DNA of 11,766 nucleotides. Source: CAYTLQ01 sp964438715 (GTDB lineage: Bacteria; Bacteroidota; Ignavibacteria; Ignavibacteriales; Ignavibacteriaceae). The stretch covers positions 1 through 11,766 of the forward strand of contig CAYTLQ010000134.1 in the NCBI GenBank assembly GCA_964438715.1, in the 5' to 3' direction. The translations under genes were made by a program, and so were the position numbers. Below, piece after piece: positions 5,770 through 11,766 of the stretch. Under the pieces are notes generated by a model that was given only the letters and a program-made list of their open reading frames with translations, searched no databases and was not told the DNA's origin. Within the stretch, counting starts at the first letter, position 1. Every line of letters begins with the position of its first letter.

Positions 5770-7152
5770 TTAGTAACTGTAGGTAATGGGCATACAATTT
5801 TGTGTTTTGTGAACTTTGCACTCGGGATGTTTTTTTAGTATTTCTGCTCCCAGCCAATTCACTGATTCTTCCTGTCCGTGAACAAGAAATATGCGTGAGG
5901 GTTGCATTCTATCCACCAGAGCAAGTAGTTCTTCTCTTTTTGCGTGTGCACTAAAGCGGAACTTTTGAATAGTACATTGAACTTCAAGCAAATCTGAAAA
6001 GTCGGTTAAACGAATTTTATCTCCTTTTTGTGCATTTGCAATTTTAAATCCGGGTGTGCTCTCTTCCATATACCCGACAGTAAAAATAGCTGAGCTGTTT
6101 CTTCGGAGAAATATTTCAGCAAGTTGGTAGGATTTTGTACCAGGCATTACCATACCAGAAGATGCTAGCACAATACAAGGCTCCTTGAAAAGTGTTTCAG
6201 GATCATTTAATTCATATAAATTATTCTGAGGAATATTACTCAAAACAAAACCGGTATCTTTTACATTAATGGTATAACGGTAATTATCGTATAACTGACT
6301 GATTTTTCTTCCCAAACCGCCGGTATAGAGAGGGACATTAGCGAGTTTTCCCGCACTCATTTGTTGCCAAATCATGGAGAGAATTTCCTGCATTTTACCT
6401 AGTGCAAACACAGGAATAAGAATGCTTCCTCCGCCGGCGAGAATGTTATTCGCAGACGATGAGAAATGTGCCGCTTCATCATTCCATGCACGCAATTCCT
6501 GGGAATTGGATGCACCAAGAGTCGATTCAAGTATAAGCGTATCAACTTTACGGTTAGGAAATAATGCCCCTGCGAGGTAAGCCTGATCGGAAAAATTCAC
6601 ATCTCCCGAATAAAATATTGAGTGATTCCCGGATTCCAGCAATATTCCCGCTGAACCAAGAATATGGCCTGCATCAAACAAGGTTGCAGTAACAATATCC
6701 TCTTCATCTGCTCCATAACCATGCAGTAAGGTTTTTTCGCCATATCGTATTTCGCCTGACATTTTAAGCAGAAGATCAATTTCTTCGTGCGAATAAACTT
6801 TGAAATGGTCTTCGGGTTGAATCTGAGATTTGAGAATGCTTACCGAATTGTGCAGAGTTAACCGTGAAAGCTGAAGGGTTTGGGGAGTCATCAAAACCCT
6901 TACATAAGGAAACTGCTTTACCACATAAGGCAAGGAGCTGATATGATCCTGATGAGCATGAGAAACAAGCAGGTAGTCGGGTGATCGTGTTTCGATTGCA
7001 CTGAGAGCCGGAATAGCCTCCCAACCGGTTTTTAAGGGATGCATACCACAGTCAAGAATAAATTCCCGATTACCAAACCGTAAAAAGTAACTATTTGCGC
7101 CTATTTCTGAACCGCCGCCAAGCGGAATAAACTCAACCTTTCGGAGGGACAT
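5770..7152 (-). CDS. Metallo-beta-lactamase fold RNase with beta-CASP domain (CPSF73/Ysh1-like)
   Basis: 460 residues, the length typical of bacterial beta-CASP nucleases such as Thermus TTHA0252. The metallo-beta-lactamase core shows motif 1 (ILDCG, 32-36), motif 2 HAHQDH (65-70, zinc ligands), motif 3 AGHILGSAG with His163, and motif 4 YSGDVNF with Asp184. The beta-CASP inserts follow: motif A LESTLG with Glu209, then LIPVFALGKMQEIL (245-258), SSGMVMPG (331-338), motif B FSAHAKREEL with His403, and motif C LVHGQEE with His425. All catalytic and zinc-binding positions are present, so it is expected to be an active cytoplasmic RNA-processing or RNA-degrading enzyme. It is distinct from RNase J, which is longer and has another C-terminal domain. 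It is monocistronic as far as can be seen; no consensus promoter was found upstream. Confidence 0.93.
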   Translation of the reverse strand: MSLRKVEFIPLGGGSEIGANSYFLRFGNREFILDCGMHPLKTGWEAIPALSAIETRSPDYLLVSHAHQDHISSLPYVVKQFPYVRVLMTPQTLQLSRLTLHNSVSILKSQIQPEDHFKVYSHEEIDLLLKMSGEIRYGEKTLLHGYGADEEDIVTATLFDAGHILGSAGILLESGNHSIFYSGDVNFSDQAYLAGALFPNRKVDTLILESTLGASNSQELRAWNDEAAHFSSSANNILAGGGSILIPVFALGKMQEILSMIWQQMSAGKLANVPLYTGGLGRKISQLYDNYRYTINVKDTGFVLSNIPQNNLYELNDPETLFKEPCIVLASSGMVMPGTKSYQLAEIFLRRNSSAIFTVGYMEESTPGFKIANAQKGDKIRLTDFSDLLEVQCTIQKFRFSAHAKREELLALVDRMQPSRIFLVHGQEESVNWLGAEILKKHPECKVHKTQNCMPITYSY

Positions 7153-7430
7153 GTAAAATTCTACATTGTAACATATTAATCATTTATGTTTCTAATATAA
7201 TGAAAATATGTAGGGTACACCTGAAGTAAGTAGCCTGTGAAATGAAAAAGTTGATATTTGACTGCCCGTCTTAGCAGTTAATAAAGATTCCTGCTCAATT
7301 TTTTATGTACCAGCTTCGGCGAATGCAACGATTAAATAAATACATTTGAAAGAATCAAACGCCGAGAGAATGCAGAGCATGTGAGAGATGCTTTTCCTCT
7401 ATGGGTCTGCTGTGTTCCACCTTGATAAAA
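7153..7430. other. Unexplained non-coding remnant between the res fragment and the beta-CASP gene
   Basis: About 278 bases with no full gene. On the minus strand a 32-codon frame (7355-7453) with a coding-like composition overlaps the res fragment out of frame and ends in a TGA. GAATGCA occurs twice (from 7321 and from 7368), close to TCGGCG (7316-7321) and its complement CGCCGA (7360-7365). A short hairpin ACTGC/GCAGT spans 7261-7278. These scraps look like decayed mobile or restriction-island DNA rather than a normal promoter region. The part nearest 7153 must also contain the promoter of the beta-CASP gene. Confidence 0.5.
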
Positions 7431-7574
7431 CTATTGGAGGCATAAGTGGGCATTATAATAGTATTTATTTACTTCGTTTGGTTGAAGTAAAGGAATATTT
7501 TCAAAAAGAGCTATAGTACTTTCTACGGCTTGCTTTTGATGCAGCAAATCTTTTTCAAAATTAAAGCCTTTCAT
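7431..7574 (-). pseudogene. Truncated start of a type III restriction enzyme Res subunit
   Basis: 47 codons beginning MKGFNFEKDLLHQKQAVESTI and continuing ALFENIPLLQPNEVNK before a TAG at 7431. The wording F.FE.DL.HQ.QAVE....VFE is that of the N-terminus of type III restriction-modification Res (SF2 helicase-nuclease) subunits, which are normally around 900-1000 residues. Its ATG overlaps the RhuM stop codon (ATGA), so it was the next gene of the same operon. After about residue 38 the likeness fades, and no helicase motif or nuclease sequence follows in any frame. This looks like a gene decapitated by a deletion or insertion, leaving only the 5' end. The assignment rests on about 35 residues. 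Confidence 0.6.
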
Positions 7575-8608
7575 TTCGTATCTTTTCCTTTTTTGGCTTT
7601 TTGTTCAAGTTGTTTTATCGTTACAAGGTATGCTTTTTCAACCGGACTTAAAGTTTTAACCTGATATTTCCGGTACTCGTCTTCTGCTTTTCTTATAGCT
7701 TTTTCGTGGCTAATACTTCCTGCATCGTTCAGCGTGCCTTCTCCATACATTCCGGTAAACTTATCCAATTCATTTACCCAATCGCTCATTTTCATCGGAA
7801 CATGTTCCATCGCTTTCATTTCGGCAAGGTCAAAAAAAGCTGAAACTAAACGATTGAGCTTAAATAATTCGTCTTTATTCAAATAGTTTTTAGCAATTGA
7901 TATGTCTTTTTTTGTTGGCATAGCGCCTGAAAATGTTGTTAATCCCATAAACTCTTTTTCTGCATCTGCACGGTTGTATATTAGTTCTGCAGCGGTTTGT
8001 TTGTTTACGGCATAATGCAATTTATTCTGCACCATTTTAAAAAACTTAATAGAGGTATCGCTTTGGGGGTCGTAATCAATGCTGGTTGCATACAGGTCGA
8101 GTACCTGGCGGTAAATAACTTTTTCGCTGCTGCGAATGTCGCGAATACGGTCTAAGAGTTCTTTCCAGTAATTGCCTCCACCAAGTTCTTTCAATCGCTC
8201 ATCATCCATCGTAAAACCTTTGATGATATATTCTCGCAATCGAGCGGTTGCCCATTGCCTGAATTGAGTACCTCGTAACGATTTTACACGATAACCAACT
8301 GAAATAATAACATCAAGGTTGTAATATTTAACAGAAACACGCTGAGTTTTTCCTTCAATAGCTCCATGTTTTGTGGTATGTCGGATTTCCCGACAAACCA
8401 ATTCCTCTCGTAGTTCGCCTTCTTTAAAAATATTTTGAATATGTTCTGCTATTGTACTTCGTCCTTTTTCAAAAAGCTGAGCCATTTGCTCCTGCGTAAG
8501 CCAAACGGTTTCGTCTTCAAACAAAACATCTATTTTAATTTTTTCATCGTCGGTTCTGAAAATAACCAGATCGTTTGGTTTTTCATTTTTCATAACAGAA
8601 GTGTTCAT
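7571..8608 (-). CDS. RhuM-family protein (restriction/defence island companion)
   Basis: 345 residues matching the virulence RhuM family (PF13310) over its whole length. Residues about 33-60 (ETVWLTQEQMAQLFEKGRST) form a helix-turn-helix-like segment. The central signature YYNLDVIISVGYRVKSLRG (95-113), then FRQWATARLREYIIKGF (116-132), is characteristic. The C-terminal half (about 160-270) is helical and ends in a lysine-rich tail. The biochemical function is not established; homologues are often found beside or within restriction-modification loci and pathogenicity islands. Here the stop overlaps the start of a type III Res fragment, which supports a defence-island origin. Met6 is an alternative start. 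A good promoter ends about 20 nt ahead of the ATG. Confidence 0.92.
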   Translation of the reverse strand: MNTSVMKNEKPNDLVIFRTDDEKIKIDVLFEDETVWLTQEQMAQLFEKGRSTIAEHIQNIFKEGELREELVCREIRHTTKHGAIEGKTQRVSVKYYNLDVIISVGYRVKSLRGTQFRQWATARLREYIIKGFTMDDERLKELGGGNYWKELLDRIRDIRSSEKVIYRQVLDLYATSIDYDPQSDTSIKFFKMVQNKLHYAVNKQTAAELIYNRADAEKEFMGLTTFSGAMPTKKDISIAKNYLNKDELFKLNRLVSAFFDLAEMKAMEHVPMKMSDWVNELDKFTGMYGEGTLNDAGSISHEKAIRKAEDEYRKYQVKTLSPVEKAYLVTIKQLEQKAKKGKDTK

Positions 8609-8627
8609 AGTTAAGATAATTTTAGAA

Positions 8628-8659
8628 CAAAAATAAAATTACAACGAAATTAAAGCAAA
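8628..8659 (-). promoter_or_regulatory. Bacteroidota-type promoter of the RhuM gene
   Basis: On the minus strand TTTG (8656-8659) is followed after 20 nt by TATTTTTG (8628-8635), a full match to the Bacteroidota consensus TTTG-N19-21-TAnnTTTG. The predicted start site leaves a leader of only about 12-15 nt, in keeping with the absence of a ribosome binding site. The -33 box overlaps the T-tract of the trpB2 terminator. Confidence 0.6.
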
Positions 8660-8700
8660 ACGGAGTTACGCGATATCAGTATAAATTGCGTAATCTCCGT
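8651..8700 (-). terminator. Intrinsic terminator of the trpB2-type gene
   Basis: ACGGAG-TTACGC (8660-8671) pairs with GCGTAA-CTCCGT (8688-8700) as a 12-bp stem with one bulged base and a 16-nt loop. On the minus strand the stem is followed by TTTTGCTTTAATTT. It lies 37 bases beyond the stop of the tryptophan synthase-like gene. Confidence 0.7.
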
Positions 8701-8737
8701 CTTATGCTAACTATAGAATTAATTTGGCGATATGGAC

Positions 8738-10090
8738 TTATACTACCGGTACATTCGCAAGTGCGTTTTGTACCTCTTCTTCTGAATAGGTGAGATTTTG
8801 TAATGCACCTGAAAAATAGTTCATGTAGGATTGCATATCAAAATACCCGTGTCCGCAAAGATTAAAGGCAATCGTTTTACTTTCGCCGGTTTCTTTGCAA
8901 ACCAAAGCTTCATCAATAGCCGCTTTAATTGCATGTGTTGCCTCTGGTGCGGGAATAATTCCTTCGCATCGTGCAAAAGAAACCCCTGCCGCAAAACAAT
9001 CAGTTTGTTGTTCTGCCCGTGCTTCGATTAATTGCAATTCTTTCAAGTGGCTTACAAGCGGAGCCATACCATGATAACGCAATCCACCGGAATGAATAGA
9101 CGGCGGAACAAATGAGCTACCTAGAGTGTGCATTTTAAGGAGCGGGGTAAGCTGAACACTATCGCCAAAATCGTAAGTATAAGTACCTTTTGTTAAACTT
9201 GGGCATGCTGAGGGTTCAACAGCAATAATTTTCAGTTTTTTACCGCCCCGCAATTGTTCACCAAGAAAGGGGAAAACGAATCCTGCAAAATTACTGCCGC
9301 CGCCAGTACAGCCAATGATTATATCGGGGTAATCATTTGCCATTTCGAACTGCAGTAATGCCTCATTTCCGATTATTGTTTGATGCATTAACACATGGTT
9401 AAGCACACTTCCAAGACTGTATTTCGTGTCAGCATCGAGTGCGGCTACTTCAACAGCTTCACTGATTGCAATACCAAGACTTCCCGGACTATTCGGATCC
9501 TGAGCCAGTATTTTTCTTCCTGCATTGGTACGCGTACTTGGGCTCGGTGTAACTCTTCCTCCGAAAGTTTCTATCATCGCTTTACGATAAGGCTTTTGTT
9601 CATAACTTACTTTTACCATAAAAACATCAACCTCAATACCGAACATAGCGCCGGCAAAAGCAAGGGAAGAGCCCCATTGACCAGCCCCGGTTTCCGTAGT
9701 GAGTTTCTTTACCCCTGCGAGACTATTATAGTATGCCTGCGGTATTGCCGTATTAGGTTTGTGGCTTCCGGTAGGGCTTACACCTTCATATTTGTAATAG
9801 ATTTTTGCCGGTGTGCCAAGAGCTTTCTCAAGTCCGGTTGCACGAATAAGGGGGCTGGGGCGATAAATTTTATAAGCCTCCAAAACTCGTTGCGGAATTT
9901 CAATAAATCGTTCAGTACTTACCTCCTGTAGTATAAGATCCATAGGGAAAAGAGGCTCCAGGTCTGCAGGTCCGATCGGTTGTTTGGTGCCCGGATGCAA
10001 AACAGGCGGTAGTGGCGATGGTAGATCGGCAAGAATATTGTAGTAATTTTTTGGGATTTTATCTTCGGGTAATAAAAATTTTTTTTGCAT
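8738..10090 (-). CDS. trpB2: TrpB2-type tryptophan synthase beta chain-like PLP enzyme
   Basis: 450 residues from the chosen start, the usual size of the TrpB2 or TrpB-related family (TIGR01415), longer than TrpB1 (about 400). The PLP lysine is Lys111 in YEGVSPTGSHKPNTA. TGAGQWGSSLAFAG (134-147) is the adjacent conserved block, and GCTGGGSNFAGF (260-271) is the glycine loop for PLP phosphate. The enzyme joins indole and serine to make tryptophan. TrpB2 proteins often act without TrpA, and no trpA or other trp gene is nearby. The ATG at 10090 is preferred because AAAGGAG ends 6 nt before it; the in-frame ATG at 10108 has no ribosome binding site and would overlap that signal. The gene is monocistronic and closed by a clear terminator. 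Confidence 0.93.
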   Translation of the reverse strand: MQKKFLLPEDKIPKNYYNILADLPSPLPPVLHPGTKQPIGPADLEPLFPMDLILQEVSTERFIEIPQRVLEAYKIYRPSPLIRATGLEKALGTPAKIYYKYEGVSPTGSHKPNTAIPQAYYNSLAGVKKLTTETGAGQWGSSLAFAGAMFGIEVDVFMVKVSYEQKPYRKAMIETFGGRVTPSPSTRTNAGRKILAQDPNSPGSLGIAISEAVEVAALDADTKYSLGSVLNHVLMHQTIIGNEALLQFEMANDYPDIIIGCTGGGSNFAGFVFPFLGEQLRGGKKLKIIAVEPSACPSLTKGTYTYDFGDSVQLTPLLKMHTLGSSFVPPSIHSGGLRYHGMAPLVSHLKELQLIEARAEQQTDCFAAGVSFARCEGIIPAPEATHAIKAAIDEALVCKETGESKTIAFNLCGHGYFDMQSYMNYFSGALQNLTYSEEEVQNALANVPVV

Positions 10091-10096
10091 GGAAAT

Positions 10097-10103
10097 CTCC
10101 TTT
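10097..10103 (-). promoter_or_regulatory. Shine-Dalgarno site deciding the trpB2 start
   Basis: AAAGGAG on the minus strand ends 6 nt before the ATG at 10090. The upstream in-frame ATG at 10108 would place this signal inside the coding region, so the shorter protein beginning MQKKF is the likely product. Confidence 0.8.
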
Positions 10104-10200
10104 AACATTAAAATGCAATAAAAAGTATATTGTATATTTGTTAGTTATACGAATAAAATGACGATATGGAAAATGCCGCTATGGGCAAAAGAGTGCTATA

Positions 10201-10215
10201 GGCCTCCGAGAGGCC
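10201..10215. repeat. GC-rich perfect hairpin GGCCTC-cga-GAGGCC
   Basis: A perfect 6-bp all-strong-end inverted repeat with a 3-base loop, in a region otherwise rich in A and T. No T-tract follows on the plus strand, where the sequence is purine-rich. On the minus strand TATAGCACTCTTTTG follows, which is a poor terminator tail. It may be a structural element of an RNA or a protein site ahead of the divergent genes. Confidence 0.4.
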
Positions 10216-10442
10216 ACCAGAAGAATGAAGAAGTGTTACAAATGGGGAATAAATATTTACTGTTCACGATCTCAATTTACATTTCCCGAAGTGAGTTGTC
10301 AAGTACAAAAGAAAAAACTGAGTGTGAAATTGTAAAAAAAATTAATCATTCCGATTCTTTAAATACTGATAGAATATATTGTAATAAAAGCGGAATAACA
10401 GAAAATGTACTTCACTACGGGGCGGAACTCTTGTTATTGAGA

Positions 10443-10471
10443 TGTCACCTTCGTTAATGTTGAAGGTGATA
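10443..10471 (+). repeat. Hairpin TCACCTTC/GAAGGTGA ahead of the DUF2461 gene
   Basis: An 8-bp perfect stem (10445-10452 with 10462-10469), extendable by a G-T and a T-A pair, with a 9-nt loop. It lies 71 bases ahead of the DUF2461 start. AT-rich sequence follows without a T-run, so it is either leader structure or a weak terminator of any RNA made from the upstream interval. Confidence 0.4.
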
Positions 10472-10533
10472 ATTAATAAATTATGTATTTTCCCCTTAAC
10501 CACATTTTACAATAATATTTAATTCCTGCAAAC

Positions 10534-10537
10534 GGAG
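10534..10537 (+). promoter_or_regulatory. Ribosome binding site choosing the DUF2461 start
   Basis: GGAG ends 5 nt before the ATG at 10543. The in-frame GTG at 10540 would be only 2 nt away, so the ATG is the likelier start. Confidence 0.6.
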
Positions 10538-10542
10538 AAGTG

Positions 10543-11232
10543 ATGATACATCCATCATTGGAAAAATTTCCTCAGAATACAATATCATTTTTAAAGAAGT
10601 TAAAAAAGAATAACTCGCGGGAGTGGTTCGAAAAACACAGGAATGAGTTCAATCGCGATTTCATGGAGCCTGCAGAAGCTCTTGTACTAACTTTTGGAGA
10701 TAAATTAAGCGATATCAGACCCGATATAATAGCTATTCCAAAAACCGATAAGTCCATTTTCCGCATCCATCGTGATGTCCGGTTTAGTAAAAACAAGGAA
10801 CCGTATAAAACAAATATGGGGCTGTTGTTTTGGGAAGGAGACAAGAAAAAAATGGAATGCCCCGGATATTATTTTCATATTGAACCGGATATGTGCTTTC
10901 TTGGTGTGGGTCACTATGAATTCCCGAAAGAATTGTTGTTAAAATTCAGGCAGGTTGTATTACAACCCGAAGCAGGGAAAAAACTACTCACAATAATGAA
11001 AAAAATTCAGAAACAACCCGGCTATCATATAGGAGGCAAGACACTGAAGAAAACCCCCAAAGGTTTCGATCCATCCAATCCAAATGCTGAATTGCTCCTT
11101 TATACGGGACTCTATGCCGGATTTGAAAGCGCTGAATTTGTTACACTTTCTGCCAGAGAACTCATCGACCAGTCAATGAAGGTATTTAAATTTATAACTC
11201 CATTGCACAACTGGTTTATCGAGTATTTGTAG
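10543..11232 (+). CDS. DUF2461 (TIGR02453) family protein
   Basis: 229 residues, matching the DUF2461 family (TIGR02453) in length and wording from end to end. The N-terminal SLEKFPQNTISFLKKLKKNNSREWFEKHR, the middle KTDKSIFRIHRDVRFSKNKEPYKTNMG (about 67-93), and GYYFHIEPDMCFLGVGHYEFP (about 107-127) are its typical blocks. No signal peptide or membrane segment is seen, so it is cytoplasmic. The family's biochemical role is not established. The gene is preceded by a 452-base hairpin-containing interval and converges on the acetyltransferase gene with a 32-base gap. The start at the ATG, not the adjacent in-frame GTG, follows from the spacing to GGAG. Confidence 0.9.
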   Translation: MIHPSLEKFPQNTISFLKKLKKNNSREWFEKHRNEFNRDFMEPAEALVLTFGDKLSDIRPDIIAIPKTDKSIFRIHRDVRFSKNKEPYKTNMGLLFWEGDKKKMECPGYYFHIEPDMCFLGVGHYEFPKELLLKFRQVVLQPEAGKKLLTIMKKIQKQPGYHIGGKTLKKTPKGFDPSNPNAELLLYTGLYAGFESAEFVTLSARELIDQSMKVFKFITPLHNWFIEYL

Positions 11233-11264
11233 TTGAATGTTCACAGAGTAAAACTTTATACTCA

Positions 11265-11766
11265 TCATTGACATTCTTCCAAAAGTGAAATGTTGTTTCC
11301 GGTAATGAGATGAATATTTCGGGTGATTTTACTAATATCCCAGTTCCACCATTGGATGTGCAAAAGTTTAACAATATCTTCCTCGCTGAATCGTTTCCTT
11401 ATAAGTTTTGCCGGATTACCCGCAATAATTGAATAAGGCTCAACATCTTTTGTAACGACAGATGCTGTACCTATAATAGTGCCGTCGCCTATTTTTACTC
11501 CCGGCATAATAATAGATTTATAGCCAATCCAGACATCATTGCCCACGACCGTATTCCCTTTGAAAGGATATTCTTTACCATCCATTGCTCCTGCCCAGTC
11601 GCCACCAAAAATTTCAAACGGATAAGAGCTTATTGCATTAACTAAATGATTCCCTCCGTTCATAATAAATTGTACATCAGAAGCAATCATACAGAATTTC
11701 CCTATTATCAGTTTATCACCAATGAACGGGAAGTGATATTTTACATTTTTCTCAAAATTATATACC
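11265..11766 (-). CDS. CatB/Vat-type hexapeptide-repeat acetyltransferase, 3' part (partial)
   Basis: The coding frame stays open to the window edge, beyond the internal ATG at 11690. The 25 codons upstream of that ATG (ending YHFPFIGDKLIIGKFC) are family-like, so 166 C-terminal residues of roughly 210 are visible. The left-handed beta-helix repeats (GNTVVGNDVWIGYKSIIMP, GVKIGDGTIIGTASVVTKD) and the block AGNPAKLIRKRFSEEDIVKLL..QWWNWD are those of xenobiotic acetyltransferases, which modify chloramphenicol (CatB) or streptogramin A (Vat). The catalytic histidine of the family is present in MNGGNH. Many chromosomal relatives of this group have no proven resistance role, so drug inactivation is possible but not shown. 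The gene converges on the DUF2461 gene. Confidence 0.88.
   Translation of the reverse strand, partial: VYNFEKNVKYHFPFIGDKLIIGKFCMIASDVQFIMNGGNHLVNAISSYPFEIFGGDWAGAMDGKEYPFKGNTVVGNDVWIGYKSIIMPGVKIGDGTIIGTASVVTKDVEPYSIIAGNPAKLIRKRFSEEDIVKLLHIQWWNWDISKITRNIHLITGNNISLLEECQ

Larger units (their letters stand above)
10091..10542. other. 452-base divergent intergenic region with several hairpins, no convincing gene
   Basis: This interval separates the divergent trpB2 and DUF2461 genes. A plus-strand TATATTTG (10133-10140) matches the Bacteroidota -7 box but has no TTTG at the right distance. A 99-codon plus-strand frame (10158-10457) has no recognisable motif and low-complexity, unlikely wording; a second 36-codon frame (from 10225) has four cysteines but no ribosome binding site. 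Neither is called. Hairpins occur at 10201-10215 and 10443-10471, and a long-range AATAACA/TGTTATT pair (10394-10400, 10432-10438) encloses a GC-richer stretch. A leader or small RNA on the plus strand is possible. Confidence 0.5.

Noticed and set aside
7376..7395. AGCAT/ATGCT hairpin followed by TTTT on the plus strand as a terminator
   Set aside because: The stem is only 5 bp and there is no plus-strand gene upstream for it to end.
9395..9931. 178-codon plus-strand open frame opposite trpB2
   Set aside because: Antisense shadow of a strongly conserved PLP enzyme; no motif or start signal.
10225..10335. 36-codon plus-strand frame starting MKKCYKWG with four cysteines
   Set aside because: Short, without a ribosome binding site; the cysteines are not arranged as a known zinc-binding or ferredoxin motif.
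10158..10457. 99-codon plus-strand open frame in the trpB2-DUF2461 gap
   Set aside because: No ribosome binding site, no recognisable domain, and wording not typical of a protein. It runs through the hairpins at 10201 and 10443.
11237..11257. Hairpin between the convergent DUF2461 and acetyltransferase genes
   Set aside because: GAGTA/TACTC is only 5 bp and AT-rich, with no T-run, so it is too weak to call a terminator.

Overview
The window most likely comes from a member of the Bacteroidota or a close relative such as the Ignavibacteria. The clearest sign is a promoter of Bacteroidota type (TTTG, 20 nt, TATTTTTG) ahead of the RhuM gene. A weaker match lies ahead of a short CcmE-like gene. 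The DNA is AT-rich with long AT-rich gaps. Canonical Shine-Dalgarno sequences appear in front of only a few genes (AAGGAG before the lipoyl-domain gene and before the tryptophan synthase-like gene, GGAG before the DUF2461 gene). The genus cannot be read from the sequence.

Bases 1-1590 (minus strand) hold the start of a membrane redox operon. It encodes a membrane-anchored GcvH-like (lipoyl-type) domain protein, a four-cluster HybA-type ferredoxin subunit without a Tat signal, and the first 52 residues of a HybB/NrfD-type membrane subunit running off the window. The last two genes overlap as ATGA. HybA and HybB homology suggests quinone-linked hydrogenase-type electron transfer. The lipoyl-like partner is the unusual part. 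The leader carries a long inverted repeat over a TATAAT box. A small membrane-anchored CcmE-like OB-fold gene lies upstream at 1859-2206.

Bases 2310-4177 (minus) hold small-molecule enzymes: an alpha/beta hydrolase followed 14 nt later by a VOC-fold protein, and a separate cupin. Divergent from the cupin is a secreted GHL10 (DUF187) glycoside hydrolase-like protein with a C-terminal FN3-like domain (4271-5755, plus). It converges, with only 14 nt between, on a beta-CASP metallo-beta-lactamase-fold RNase (5770-7152, minus).

Bases 7153-8660 look like a small eroded accessory cassette. A RhuM-family gene overlaps, as ATGA, the first 47 codons of what looks like a type III restriction enzyme Res subunit, which then stops. 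About 280 bases of unexplained sequence follow. The cassette promoter overlaps the terminator of the neighbouring stand-alone tryptophan synthase beta-like gene (trpB2 type, 8738-10090), whose start is set by a strong ribosome binding site.

Bases 10091-10542 contain no convincing gene but do contain several hairpins. A DUF2461 gene (10543-11232, plus) and the 3' part of a CatB/Vat-type acetyltransferase (11265 to the window end, minus, partial) complete the window. No tRNA, rRNA, CRISPR array or intact insertion sequence was recognised.
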